Made by a program: the position numbers and the translations under genes. This document shows, in pieces, positions 31,815 through 41,873 of a stretch of 64,000 bases of DNA; positions within the stretch are counted from its first letter, which is position 1; each line of letters begins with the position of its first letter. This DNA comes from Margaritifera margaritifera (Eukaryota; Mollusca; Bivalvia; Unionida; Margaritiferidae). The stretch lies in contig JAQPZY010001686.1 of the NCBI GenBank assembly GCA_029931535.1, forward strand, positions 10,940,071 to 11,004,070, read 5' to 3'. The notes below the pieces were generated by a model, which did no database searches, was not told the DNA's origin, and saw nothing but the letters and a program-made list of their open reading frames with translations.

Positions 31815-32640
31815 GTTTCTCTGACACTATTTACTATTGTTTGCACAATCATGAAACTTGATGGGTGTATTCACTTGGAGGTACTGCACACCACAGGCAG
31901 AACTCAGTCACTGTGACATTCATTTCATGCACATGTTATTATGCTAAGTTTCTGCTTTAGCTCAGTTTCTCTGACACTGTTGTATTTAGTCATGAAACTT
32001 GATGGGTCCATTCATCCAAAATTGTACTTACACTCCACTAATTATGTTAAGATTTTGCATTTAGCTCCATTACTCTGACACTGTTGTATGTAGTCATGAA
32101 ACTTGATGGGTCTTTTCATTTTGAAAGGTACTACTCACCATTGGCAAAAGTAAGTCACAGTGATCTAAATTTGACACTTCACTTTTTACTTTCAGTTTTT
32201 GCATTTAGCTAAAATTTCTCTGACACAGTTTTATGTACAGTCATGAGACTTGATCGGTGTATTCATATTGGAGGGTACAGCTCACCATGTAGGTCACAGT
32301 GATTTACATTTCCTGCTACAGCGATTACATTACTCTTTGCATTAGTTCAGTTTGTCTGACACTGTTGTATGTAGAGTCATGAAACTTGATGGATCTATTG
32401 ATCTTCGAGGATACTATTCACTACAGGCAAAAATAGGTCACTGTTACATACTTCTCATGCTTTAGTTACTATCTTAAATTTTTGCATTTAGCTCAGTTTT
32501 TGTATACTATTGCATGTACAATCATGTAAGTTCATGGTTGTATTCATTTTGGAGGGCACTACTCACCAGGGTAAAAGTTGCTCAGTGACCTACCTTCCAA
32601 GCTTGAGTGACCTTTCAAGGTTTTTGCTTTATGCTACAGC
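31815..32640 (+). repeat. Tandem repeat, ~100-150-bp imperfect units
   Basis: About six units carry TTCTCTGACACTGTTGTATG, TCATGAAACTTGATGGGT, a GGAGG-TACT-CTCACCA block and TTTTGCATTTAGCTCAG, at about 31816, 31960, 32065, 32215, 32345 and 32495. It stops about 70 bp before the CDK5RAP1 exon at 32712. Non-coding. Confidence 0.75.
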
Positions 32641-32711
32641 AGAGCATTCCATATAATTCTTGTTACTAAATATTAATAGTATTTAATTTAAAAAATGTGC
32701 ATACATTTCAG

Positions 32712-32852
32712 AAAAGCAAGAGGTCTGTACATGATTTAGCAGGCAGAAATGATGGCAACAAGAAGGTTATTTTTACAAATACAGAGGTACCTTGTGTCAT
32801 ATCTTCGAAAGAGTTGAAACTAGTAACACCTGGAGACTATGTTGTTGTACAG
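32712..32852 (+). CDS. CDK5RAP1: CDK5RAP1 exon, fifth in window (start of TRAM region)
   Basis: 47 codons, phase 0 at both ends. They encode KSKRSVHDLAGRNDGNKKVI, then a divergent segment, then PGDYVVVQ. The GR(N/T)DGN motif followed by P-G-D-x-V-x-V is characteristic of the C-terminal TRAM domain, the RNA-binding module of MiaB/CDK5RAP1 enzymes. The acceptor is TACATTTCAG at 32711 and the donor is CAG/GTAATA at 32853. A decayed second copy of this exon lies at 35283. Confidence 0.93.
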
Positions 32853-33270
32853 GTAATAAAAGAATATATGTTAGGTGTTGGTACTAACACAAGGAACTAC
32901 CTAACTCAGAATTACGTTAAAGACAGCCAAGTAAAAGATCAATAATGTAATGCCAGAATGATTTCCTTGTCTTGGTTATAATGCCCAACATGGATTATTT
33001 TTGCCACCCATTTGTTCAGCGAGAAAAGAAAAAAATAATTATACAGTCCCCATTCTGTCAACTCACTTACTTGCCTAAAATCTAAACATGAAATAATGAA
33101 ATAATATTATGATTTCATCAGAGTGCATCTTACCATATTACGATATTATCAAAGTGCATCTTCCATATTATGATGTCATCAAAGCACCATGCAGAGACCA
33201 TGACAACTGATCAAAGACAAGAAAAATATATATTGCAAAATCCACCAGATTCCTCTGTTGCATGAGTGAC

Positions 33271-33468
33271 ATGAGGGGGGCCTTACTAGCTCAGTTGGTA
33301 GAATGTCAGACTTATAATCCAAGGGTCAAAAGTTCAATACCTGCCCAGGCCAGCCCAGATTGGCAGCCTCCATGTATAATTTGGGAAAAAAACTAAGCTC
33401 ACATTTCCTCATCATGATATAGCCAATAATGTGTTAACAGTACCATTAAAACAAAAAAAAACAAAACA
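33271..33468 (+). mobile_element. tRNA-derived SINE (Ile/Val-like head)
   Basis: The head has an A box TAGCTCAGTTGG at 33287-33298 and a B box AGTTCAATACC at about 33331-33341. The body has CTCACATTTCCTCATCATGATATAG-type sequence, then AATAATGTGTTAACAGTACCATTAAAAC and an A-rich tail. Same family as 38256-38460. The target duplication is not clear, so the ends are approximate. Confidence 0.8.
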
Positions 33469-33546
33469 GTCATGACAATTTTATTCTTAGCCAGTAAAGC
33501 AGCAATATTTGGAATTGAAAAGTAATAAACTGTAATTTGGATGGTA

Positions 33547-34561
33547 CAAAGGAAGCATGTGGGATGACCTGTTTGACTGTTAGCACAAGCTTTTTATCGC
33601 TACTTGTCCTGAACTACTTTAAGGATTGCCATGAAGCTTTACACACACATTCATCCCAAGGTCTAGCTAGATGTAAATGAAAATAGTGCCATCTTCAAAA
33701 TCTTGATATCACTACTTCTTCTGAATAGATGGTCATTTTAACATGGGTTTTCACTAAAAGGTTTATTATGATGTCTAGTTGATCATAAATCAAAACAATG
33801 CCCATATGACATCCTGTATGGCCACCATGCTGTCCATCTTGAAAATCTTTATAATGCTGGTCCACCTAAATGGAAGTCATATCAACAAGGAATTTTCACA
33901 AAAATGACTTTGTATGATATCTAGTTGGTCTTAAATCAAAATGGTCCCACTCTTACTTCCAATATGGCCTTCATGACAACTGTTATGTATATTTAATCTA
34001 TAATGTGTTTAAATCTTATCCATGAAGGTAATTAGTACTTTAGATTCTGATCACTAGTAAGCAAAGTATTTACAAGAATTTTAGTTCAAGGTCAGTCTTG
34101 TTGACATTAGGATTGGTTTTTTTCCACGTTTTATTGCATCACATCCTGTTAACACAACCATCTTGAAAATCTTAATACTGCTACTCCTGAATATCATGGG
34201 ATTTTCACCAGAAGACTTCTTGTGGTGTATACTTGGTCCTAATTGAAAATGGTGCTGATCTGACATCTCATGGTGGCCAACTTGAAAATCTTGTTATAGC
34301 TACTCTTCAATGGATGGTTATATTGACATGGGATTTTCACTAAAAGACTTTTTATGATATCTGTTTGGTCTTAAATGAAAATGGTGCCATTCTTACATAC
34401 AATATGGCCACCATGGTGACTATCTTGAAAATCTTATCATTCGATAATATCAGAGATGGTTTCAACACTCAGCCCATAGAAAGAAGAAACGGTCTTATCT
34501 TGGATTCCTGGAAATTCGTTTTGATCAATAGAGTGTCAGCCCCTTAAATGGATTCTTGTTT
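33547..34561 (+). mobile_element. Pearl-like tandem-repeat element, copy 4
   Basis: Head (GTTAGCACAAGCTTTTTATCGC, then ATGAAGCTTTACACACAC), several degenerate core repeats, and a tail with GATAATATCAGAGATGGTTTC, TCTTGGATTCCTGGAAATTC, GAGTGTCAGCCCC and a final TTCTTGTTT. The 3' hairpin is decayed compared with copy 1. About 120 bp at 34000-34120 do not fit the repeat pattern. Confidence 0.6.
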
Positions 34562-35282
34562 ACTTGGCCAGGTTTTTCTTCCTAAAGATTTTAGCAATTT
34601 CTACCTTTACCATTTTTACCAACTGTTACTCAGCTTTATATAGCAAGGATTGAACTGATATACAATTAAACCATATACATATAGACTGTACAGTACACAG
34701 ACAGTGTAATGGCACAAGGAAGAGTTTATCTGACTGAAATGGGGGTGCTCTTGAATTCAGCAGGAAATATGAGTCATAAGCACCCTCTATATTGGTGCTT
34801 TAGACATACAGACTGTACAGTATGATGGTACATTAGGAAAAGTCTCCTTGATTGAAATGGGGGTGTGCACTAAAACCATTTACTTTTGAATAATAATAGG
34901 TTTAGGCCATCCTCTGCCATCATATCCTGCACCTATTTTATTTATCCACCTACATAAACTTGTAAACAATGTAAATGCATTTGACCATTTTGGAGCTTCA
35001 AATCCATAAAGTTTTGGAGCATCAAATCCATAAATTTATGCTATCATGCTTACACTGAATAGTTGAAGGCAACAGTGCACGGTAAAAGATCATTCATATT
35101 CATGTAAAAAGGTAAATCTATTCATTAGCAACATGTAGCAATTTTCATGCCAATGATCTTGACCCCCATCACAGCTGCACTAGGTAAAATGGTGCTTTAT
35201 TGGGGAAAATCCCAGGTACTGCTGACATCCTTTTCAAGATATTCCTTAAAAAGAAATTGTCATAACTTTTGATGAATTTCAG
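34562..35282. other. CDK5RAP1: CDK5RAP1 intron, no gene seen
   Basis: Contains a short internal duplication around 34670-34740 and 34800-34870 (ACAGACTGTACAGTA... and TGAAATGGGGGTG recur). Nothing else is recognised. Confidence 0.5.
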
Positions 35283-35429
35283 AGAAGCAAGAGGTCTGTA
35301 CATTGTTTAGCATGCAGAAATAATGGTAACAGAAAAGCTGTCTTCAGAAATACAGGGATACCTTGTGCCATCTCATCTAAGAGATTTTTGTTACACATAA
35401 CACAGTATCTAGTGGGGAGGCAGTTTTAA
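35283..35429 (+). pseudogene. CDK5RAP1: Decayed duplicate of the CDK5RAP1 TRAM exon
   Basis: Preceded by an acceptor-like AATTTCAG. The frame reads RSKRSVHCLACRNNGN..., parallel to KSKRSVHDLAGRNDGN of the real exon. About 23 of the first 37 residues agree, but the PGDYVVVQ end is lost. It stays open for 48 codons before TAA at 35427. No donor preserves phase 0 with the last exon, so it is most simply a duplicated exon in decay. Read-through as an alternative terminal exon cannot be excluded. Confidence 0.75.
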
Positions 35430-36364
35430 AAAAATGTCTGTGATGGTACTCTGGTTACTCTAATTCTGATGACCAATCATGCTCAGTTCTAAATTGCATC
35501 ATTGGGTGACTACTCACATTTGAAAATGCCTTCTCTGGGTCTTATGTCTAATTTACTGGAACAGCTGTAAAGAGGGTAATTAGGCCCGGAGACTGATCAA
35601 TAGCAACACATAGTCACATGATTGACAAACAATAATATATAAAACTAAATAATTTCTTGCCAGTTTTAATTATGTTTTATGTTTCTTTAGTTTCTAAAAA
35701 AATTTAACCTGCTTGTACAAACTTCATATACCACTTGCTCTCAACAATGCAGCTTTGTGATGAGGAGACCTGAGAATCATGAGGAAACCATCAACCTTGA
35801 ATAGGTGACCACAACATGCTGTTGCATGAGCTGGGACATACAATTAAACCCAAGACCATTAGCAAGCATGTTACAGCTGTATTTTCTTTGTCTCAGTAGT
35901 AATATAGTCTTTGTTCTTATCATTTAATTTGCACAGCCTAAGAATATTTATAACACATTCTCAGGGAGGACATTTGAATCACCAATATGGCATTTATGGA
36001 AATTTCTTGGCAATGTCTCTTGAATTTGTGTCTTGCTGGCATAAGTAAATAGCTTGACTGAGATTTATATTTTTGCACCTGCAACAGCCCAGTGAGATAA
36101 AGGTATCATTTTCAGGCAGTAATGGTATTGTTGTCAGTGTTAGGATTTTTGTTAAAGGTTTATGTTAAAGCCTTCTGTTAAAAGTTTATTTTAAAGCCTT
36201 TGCAGTGGCAGCAGCACTGTTAATAATCCTAAACTTTTAAGTTTTATTAAAGTTTTATACATCCTATCACTATTCCCTGGAGGGATGCATTGTTTTGTGG
36301 AACCTCAGTTTGATGACTTTGCAAAAGTTGAAAATATTAATTGAGTTATTATTATGTTTTCCAG
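35430..36364. other. CDK5RAP1: CDK5RAP1 intron, no gene seen
   Basis: Unrecognised intronic sequence ending in TATTATGTTTTCCAG at 36364. A GTTAAAG-TTTATGTTAAAGCCTT-type short duplication is present near 36150-36200. Confidence 0.5.
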
Positions 36365-36481
36365 ATTGTCCAAGCTACCTCTCAGGTCCTCCATGGTGTG
36401 CCATTGTATTGTACAACACTGCAGGATTTTAACAACAGGCAAACAACTTCTCAGAGATACTGTAATACCAGCACTGTTTGA
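36365..36481 (+). CDS. CDK5RAP1: CDK5RAP1 last coding exon (TRAM C-terminus and stop)
   Basis: 38 codons plus TGA. It encodes IVQATSQVLHGVPLYCTTLQ, then a polar tail FNNRQTTSQRYCNTSTV. The family ends with a V-x-x-A-x-SQ-x-L-x-G-x-x-L-x-x-T-T-L-x-D pattern, which this follows. The tail after the TTLQD stretch is longer than I recall for vertebrate proteins. The acceptor is TTTTCCAG, and phase 0 matches the preceding exon. Exons visible in the window total about 311 residues, the C-terminal half of the enzyme. The 3' UTR and poly(A) site are not certain; AATAAA occurs near 38073-38078. Confidence 0.85.
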   Translation: MVQATSQVLHGVPLYCTTLQDFNNRQTTSQRYCNTSTV

Positions 36482-36880
36482 GGACTCCTAAACTATTTTG
36501 TGTCAGACTAATTGTGGCAAATTTTGTCATGTTAAGTTTTGAGATATTCTAAGTTAGAAACTCAAAGATTATTTTGGGGTTGAACATAATCAAAAAGTTT
36601 CTTAAGCGAGTTCACATCAAAATACTTAAGTCACACAGGGCTGAAGTCCTGATGTATGTCACAAGAAGTTAAAAGTGTTTTAACTAGATATACTTACATG
36701 GATTGCCATAGCAAATCTGCACCCATTATATTTTCAGATCCCCTCCCCAACCTTGCGAAAGAAGTAGAAACTGAAAATCCCATCACATGATTTTATCTCT
36801 AGACTCCCTCCCTGGGACCCCAGGGAAGATGTCCATAAACCCTGCCGGTCTCAAAGATGGTTATCACATAGACAGCACAC
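36482..36880. other. Probable CDK5RAP1 3' UTR or flank
   Basis: No coding content and no obvious poly(A) signal in this stretch. Confidence 0.4.
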
Positions 36881-37014
36881 GTTTGTTTGTTTTGTTTTTT
36901 GTGGGTTTTAATGGCACTATTAACACATTATTAGCTATATCATGCAGAGGAAATGGGAGCTAGGTGCCTTTCCCAATGACACAGAGGCAGCCAATCCGGG
37001 CTGGCCTGGGCATC
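36881..37014 (-). mobile_element. SINE fragment, same family as 33271-33468
   Basis: On the minus strand it reads TGATATAGCTAATAATGTGTTAATAGTGCCATTAAAACCC and then a CAAAACAAACAAAC tail. On the other side it matches GGCCAGCCCGGATTGGCTGCCTC-type body sequence. The tRNA-like head is missing or very decayed. Confidence 0.7.
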
Positions 37015-37062
37015 TTTTGTAGCAAGTTCAATGAATATCCACTCAGCAGTTTAGAAGATGTA

Positions 37063-37235
37063 CTGTACATACTCACATATAAACCAAATAATTTAGGAAA
37101 AAATAACCTGGAAGAAGGGAGGTCAGCTTATCCACGGACCAAGGTCTATTATAGCAGTACTAAAACCATATAAGCCATTAACCAGGTCACCTCACATGGG
37201 GGTTCAGGTTGGAAGGGTATATATGTATATGTGTA

Positions 37236-37325
<90 letters not shown>

Positions 37326-37442
37326 GTCTTGGACTTATGGGTCGGGTCGGCTTATGCACGGGTCATGCACTTTTTAATGTTTTTACCTATTCAGTTTGGG
37401 GGGGTTGGTTTATATGCAAACAGGCTTATATGTGAGTATATA
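37063..37442. mobile_element. Inverted-repeat MITE-like element around an AT microsatellite
   Basis: The left end has TACTCACATATAAACC. The right end has the inverse, GGCTTATATGTGAGTA, preceded by GGTTTATATG. Internal GGTCAGCTTATCCACGG (left) and GGTCGGCTTATGCACGG (right) blocks appear in direct rather than inverted form. The middle is a long AT run. A similar end motif (TACTCACTTATAAG) lies at 39027-39040, directly against the start of the LTR array. Confidence 0.5.
37239..37323. repeat. (AT)n microsatellite, ~42 units
   Basis: Uninterrupted AT dinucleotides for about 85 bp. The length is likely polymorphic and can form cruciforms. Confidence 0.95.
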
Positions 37443-38242
37443 TAGTAGTTATAGACAGACAAATGCACTGACAGATGGAAGGTATCACAATATCTCCCAC
37501 TAAAGAATAGGGATAAAAATAAAAATCTTGTCATTCAAGCAGCAATGAGCATATGTTCATTTTTCTTAAAGAATTGTACCATTCAATTTTCACATAGTTC
37601 AGAAAAATATGTCTGTTCTGTGAAGAGTGGTCTCTCTCCAGATTTATATACAAATACATACAAAATGTGAATTTAATATACTGTTTTTCTCTGTGACTTA
37701 TTTGTTATGCTATGTTATGTTTGAAGCAAAATATTGTAGGCATTGAACAGCTTATTTTCTTGATAGGCTTATTTCTGAGACTGGGTTATTTAGAATTTTT
37801 ATGGTTTAAGCAGTGTTCTGTGATACATGATATTCACTGGACTCTGAGTAAGAGCAAAATACTATGGAAAACCATCTATTAACTTTGGAATACTTTGCAT
37901 TCAAGCAAATGCTTTTCATATTCAGAGACCCCTGTATTGTAGCATTTTCTACTGTTTCATGTATTTGTGTATTCCTTCTGCTACCTCCATACAGTATATG
38001 GACCGTTGTATCTCTGCACTTTTGTCTCTCTTTCCATTAACCTTGTCCATAAACACCAGAAAGTCTTTCATAAATAAACCTGTAAAGACAAAAATTTTTT
38101 AAAAAAAAAAATGTATTGCTACTCATGTGTGACATTATGAATGACCTCATAAGCAACGGTAAGAATTACTCTCATGAAACCTATCATGTGAACCCTATAA
38201 ATCAAGTGCAAGTTCACCCCACCTATAATGGGTCTATTCACA
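37443..38242. other. Intergenic, no gene seen
   Basis: AT-rich sequence with an AATAAA near 38073 followed by A/T runs. It could be the end of a long 3' UTR, but nothing proves it. Confidence 0.4.
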
Positions 38243-38255
38243 TTTACCCCCTGAC

Positions 38256-38460
38256 TGGAATCCATGGTAGCTCAGTAGTTATAGCATAGGATTCATAATC
38301 CACGGGTTGTGGGTTTGATACCAATCCAGGTCAGCCTGGGTCAGCTGCCTTGGTGTATCCTTGGGAAAGGCACTTAGCTCCTATTTCCTCAGCATGATAT
38401 GGCCAATTATGTGTTAAAAGTGCCATTAAAACCAACAACAAAAAAATTAATAGAAAAAAT
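38256..38460 (+). mobile_element. tRNA-derived SINE with 13-bp target duplication
   Basis: Head with A box TAGCTCAGTAGT (~38267) and B box GGGTTTGATACC (~38308). Body AGGCACTTAGCTCC and TCCTCAGCATGATATGGCC, then TTATGTGTTAAAAGTGCC and an AAACCAACAAC-type tail. Flanks are TTTACCCCCTGAC (38243-38255) and TTTATCCCCTGAC (38461-38473), a target duplication with one mismatch. Confidence 0.85.
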
Positions 38461-38473
38461 TTTATCCCCTGAC

Positions 38474-39043
38474 ATCCACATTGTAACTTTACACAAATTC
38501 ATGGAGTGAAAGCCAATTAGCAATTATCACAAATAGGGTAAATTGGGCATACAATTATCAAAAGTAATCTATGATCCTAGAAACCGTAAACTTTAAAAGT
38601 TTGAGCCTTTAATCAATAGGTATAACTTTCTACTCTAGGTATATTATTACATAAAACTGTTTTTGACATTCAAGTGAACAATCTCATTAAATATTCTCAC
38701 CCTAAAAAAAAGAGCATTATTCATTGATACTGATCCCTGGCAGTAATCTCACAAGATCTATACAGTGGGATTGAAAAAGAACAAAGATAGTAGAACAAGC
38801 AGAATGGAAACCTTGTGCATGTTCTTGTGTGAATTCTCTGCATTAGCATAATTTCAAACAAGAACATTCAAATATATGTTCTTGGCATTTTGAATAATCG
38901 TCCACAAAGCGGTCAATCAAAAATAAATAGAAAGACTCTGCATTTCTAATACTGGTACAATAGGCATCCATCCCTTACACACACTGTTGGTTATGTTACA
39001 AGAAATAAAATTAAACTACCATCTGTACTCACTTATAAGTTGA
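38474..39043. other. Intergenic, no gene seen
   Basis: Unrecognised AT-rich sequence. The last ~20 bases resemble an end of the MITE-like element at 37063. Confidence 0.5.
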
Positions 39044-39793
39044 TGTTACGACTCTATGGTCTAAGAAAAATGTAACAGAAAGAAAGTGAAACCAACAAAT
39101 CAAGTAAAAATCAACAAGCAATTTATTACTAGATAATTAAAATGAAAAATCAAAAAGTCACTTACAGTAATGTGTTTTGAAATCCTAATAATCCAATAAG
39201 AATGATTGTTCTAATCACAAGTCCTAAATATAGAATGTTCCGAATTCACGGCTGTGTCCTTGAATGTTATTATGTGCCAATGGTCTCCAAAGTCCTGATG
39301 TACTAGTAATCTTGATGTGCTGATGTCAAAATGAAGTATTCCAAAATATCTGAATAAGTTCACTTAAATTCCAAAATCATCAATTAAAAATCCAAAATCC
39401 AAAAGTTTATGAGCACTGTTATAATCCAATGAATATTTAAAATAATTCCTCTCTTAGAATTTGTAATGAATTTTCACAACTGTAATAGCTCTTTACAAGA
39501 CTGATGGTAATGTCAAAACTGAATAAATGTCCACCAAACATGGTATATATAAAGATTGGTCACATGACAGAATGTTCAAGAATATGAGTCATCTTAATGT
39601 AATTTTACTTGTAAACAAAATTCAACCTTGACCTTCAAATTGAGAAAACATATTGATCAAAACAACCTAATTCAAGGACACTAGTTGAACATGTTTTTCC
39701 TGATAACATTAAGATTTAAGCAAATATTAAAGTGAAGAAACATTTATAATTTCCTAAAATATTTATAATATTATATAAACATCATACATAACA
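39044..39793 (-). repeat. Array LTR 1 (3' LTR of copy A)
   Basis: 750 bp, TGTTACG...ACATAACA on the + strand. It is the outermost LTR of the array. It has TTGAACATG where the others have TTAAACATG. The polypurine tract of copy A abuts it at 39794-39802. Confidence 0.95.
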
Positions 39794-39931
39794 CCTCCCC
39801 TCATAAAGAAAAAGAAAGATTTATATAATAAAGCTTTCTTTTGAATATACATCTAATACTACAATAACCCAAATTACGTAAGAACATGTTTTATGATACT
39901 GGACTTAATTACATCAAGCAATATTACATTT

Positions 39932-41482
39932 CTAGGCATGTGAGAGTGCATCTGCAATCACATTGTCTTTTCCCCTGATGTGTTTAATGTCAATGTTATA
40001 TTCTTGCAATATCAAACTCCATCTCAACAATCTCCGATTTTTATCTTTCATTTTGTTGATGAAAGTAAGGGGATTGTGATCACTGTACACAATAATTGGA
40101 GAAAGAGCTGAGGTAACATACACTTCAAAATGCTGTAAAGCCAATATCAAAGCCAAACATTCCTTCTCAATTGTGGAATAATTTTTCTGGTGCTTGTTAA
40201 GTTTTTTAGAAAAATAACACACAGGGTGATCCACACCACTTTTGTCTTCCTGAATCAATACTCCACCAACCCCTACATCACTTGCATCAACAGATAATTT
40301 AAATGATTGGCTGAAATTTGGTGCAGAAAGGACTGGTGCATTCTTAAGCATGGCCTTTAACTTGTCAAAAGATTCCTGACACTTGTCAGACCAATGAAAT
40401 TTGGTTTTCTTACTTAATAAACTTGTCAAAGGTTCAGCAATTTTGAAAAAATTGGAACAAAATTTCCGATAATATCCAGCCATACCTAGAAATCGCATCA
40501 GTTGCTTTTTACAAATTGGAACTTGAAATTCAGAGATAGCTTTGACCTTAGCTTCTATAGGTTTAACTTGACCTTGTTCCACAATATGTCCTAAAAATGT
40601 GACACAAGCATGGCAAAACTCACTTTTGCTCAAATTAATTGTCAGATTCGCATCGCTGAGTCGATCAAAGAATTTTCGAATGGTTTCCAAATGATCTTCC
40701 CAGGTGTTGTTGTAGATAATGACGTCATCGATATAAGCGTCACAATTATCAAGACCAAATGTTATCATGTTCATCAGACGTTGAAACGTTGCAGGCGAAT
40801 TTTTCATTCCAAACGGCATAACTTTATATTGATAAAGTCCATCTGGAGTTACAAATGCTGAAATTTCTTTTGCCCTTTCCGTCAGTGGAATTTGCCAGAA
40901 TCCTTTTAAAAGGTCAAACTTGGTGACATATTCCGCATTTCCAATTTTATCAATGCAATCGTCCATTCTTGGGATTGGAAATGAATCAGTTTTAGTGACA
41001 CTGTTGACTTTTCTATAGTCAGTACACATACGGAATGTATTATCTGGCTTGGGAACAAGAATACATGGTGAACTCCAGTTACTTTTACTTGGTTCTGTGA
41101 AATCATTCTCCAGTAGATACTGAATTTCTTTCTTCAGATAGTTCTGTTTGAGAGGATTCATCCTATAAGGATGCTGTTTCACAGGTGCAGAATCTACAAC
41201 GTCAACGTCATGATAAATTTTACTTGTTCGTGTTGGAACATCAGGAAACAAGTGCTCATAGTCATGTACTAACTGTTTTAGTTCATTTCTTTCCTGTTGT
41301 TGTAGATGTGAAAGTTTCTGGTCTAGGTTGTTCAATATTTCTGAATTCCGAAGATTGGTTATACCAGAGTCACTATAGTCTGATCGTATTCCATCGTTGA
41401 TATTTTCACTGTGTGGGACAGGTACAACTAAATTAACAGAATAATTAGCTGGGCTATCTCTGTCAAAATATTCCTTTAACAT
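39932..41482 (-). pseudogene. Copy A reverse transcriptase and RNase H (frame intact)
   Basis: A 516-codon frame starting MLKEYFDRDS. It carries all RT motifs (FRMCTDYRKVNS, VTKFDLLKGFW, FGMKNSPATFQ, AYIDDVIIY, FLGHIVEQG, GMAGYYRKF). Complete RNase H follows (LSVDASDVGVGG, STIEKECLAL, YSDHNPLTF, VIADALSHA). It is the only array copy whose RNase H is unbroken. It is out of frame with the upstream integrase because all array copies lack two bases present in the + copy (CATATAAATATG versus CATAAATATG), so it would need its own start or a frameshift. It is classed as a pseudogene because the rest of copy A is broken. Confidence 0.88.
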
Positions 41483-41870
41483 ATTTATGACAAAGTTGTT
41501 TCTGTTTCCGTCTCCCAGGAGTGTTAATGATATAATTTAAGTCATTTACTTTCTTTTCAACGGTATAAGGACCAAAAAATTTAGCCTGAAGAGGATTCTG
41601 AGGTATGGGCAAGAGAGCCAGAACTTTGTCACCAGGTTTAAAACTCCTTTCCTGTGAATTTCTGTCATACCTTAATTTCATTTTTGACTGGGTAGTGTGA
41701 AGGTTAGTTCTTGCTACTTCACAGGCCTTTGACAACTTGTATTTGAAATCAGAGACATAATCAAGAAGATTAATCTCTGAATCTTCATTTGAAAGAAGTT
41801 TCTCTTTCAATAATTTCAATGGTCCACGGACAGTATGACCAAAAACTAGTTCAAAGGGACTAAAACCCAA
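41463..41870 (-). pseudogene. Copy A integrase C-terminal domain
   Basis: It starts GFSPFELVFGHTV just after an in-frame TAG at 41871-41873 that replaces GAG in the sequence encoding VQESLG. It continues through the basic C-terminal domain to NTPGRRKQKQLC and then stops after KYVKGIF because of the 2-bp offset. Its end overlaps the RT frame by about 20 bases. Confidence 0.85.
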
Positions 41871-41873
41871 CGA

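Noticed and set aside
32697..32945. 82-codon frame as an independent small gene
   Set aside because: It is the CDK5RAP1 TRAM exon read through into the flanking intron on both sides.
37209..37445. Frame rich in Ile-Tyr repeats
   Set aside because: It is only the translation of the (AT)n microsatellite.
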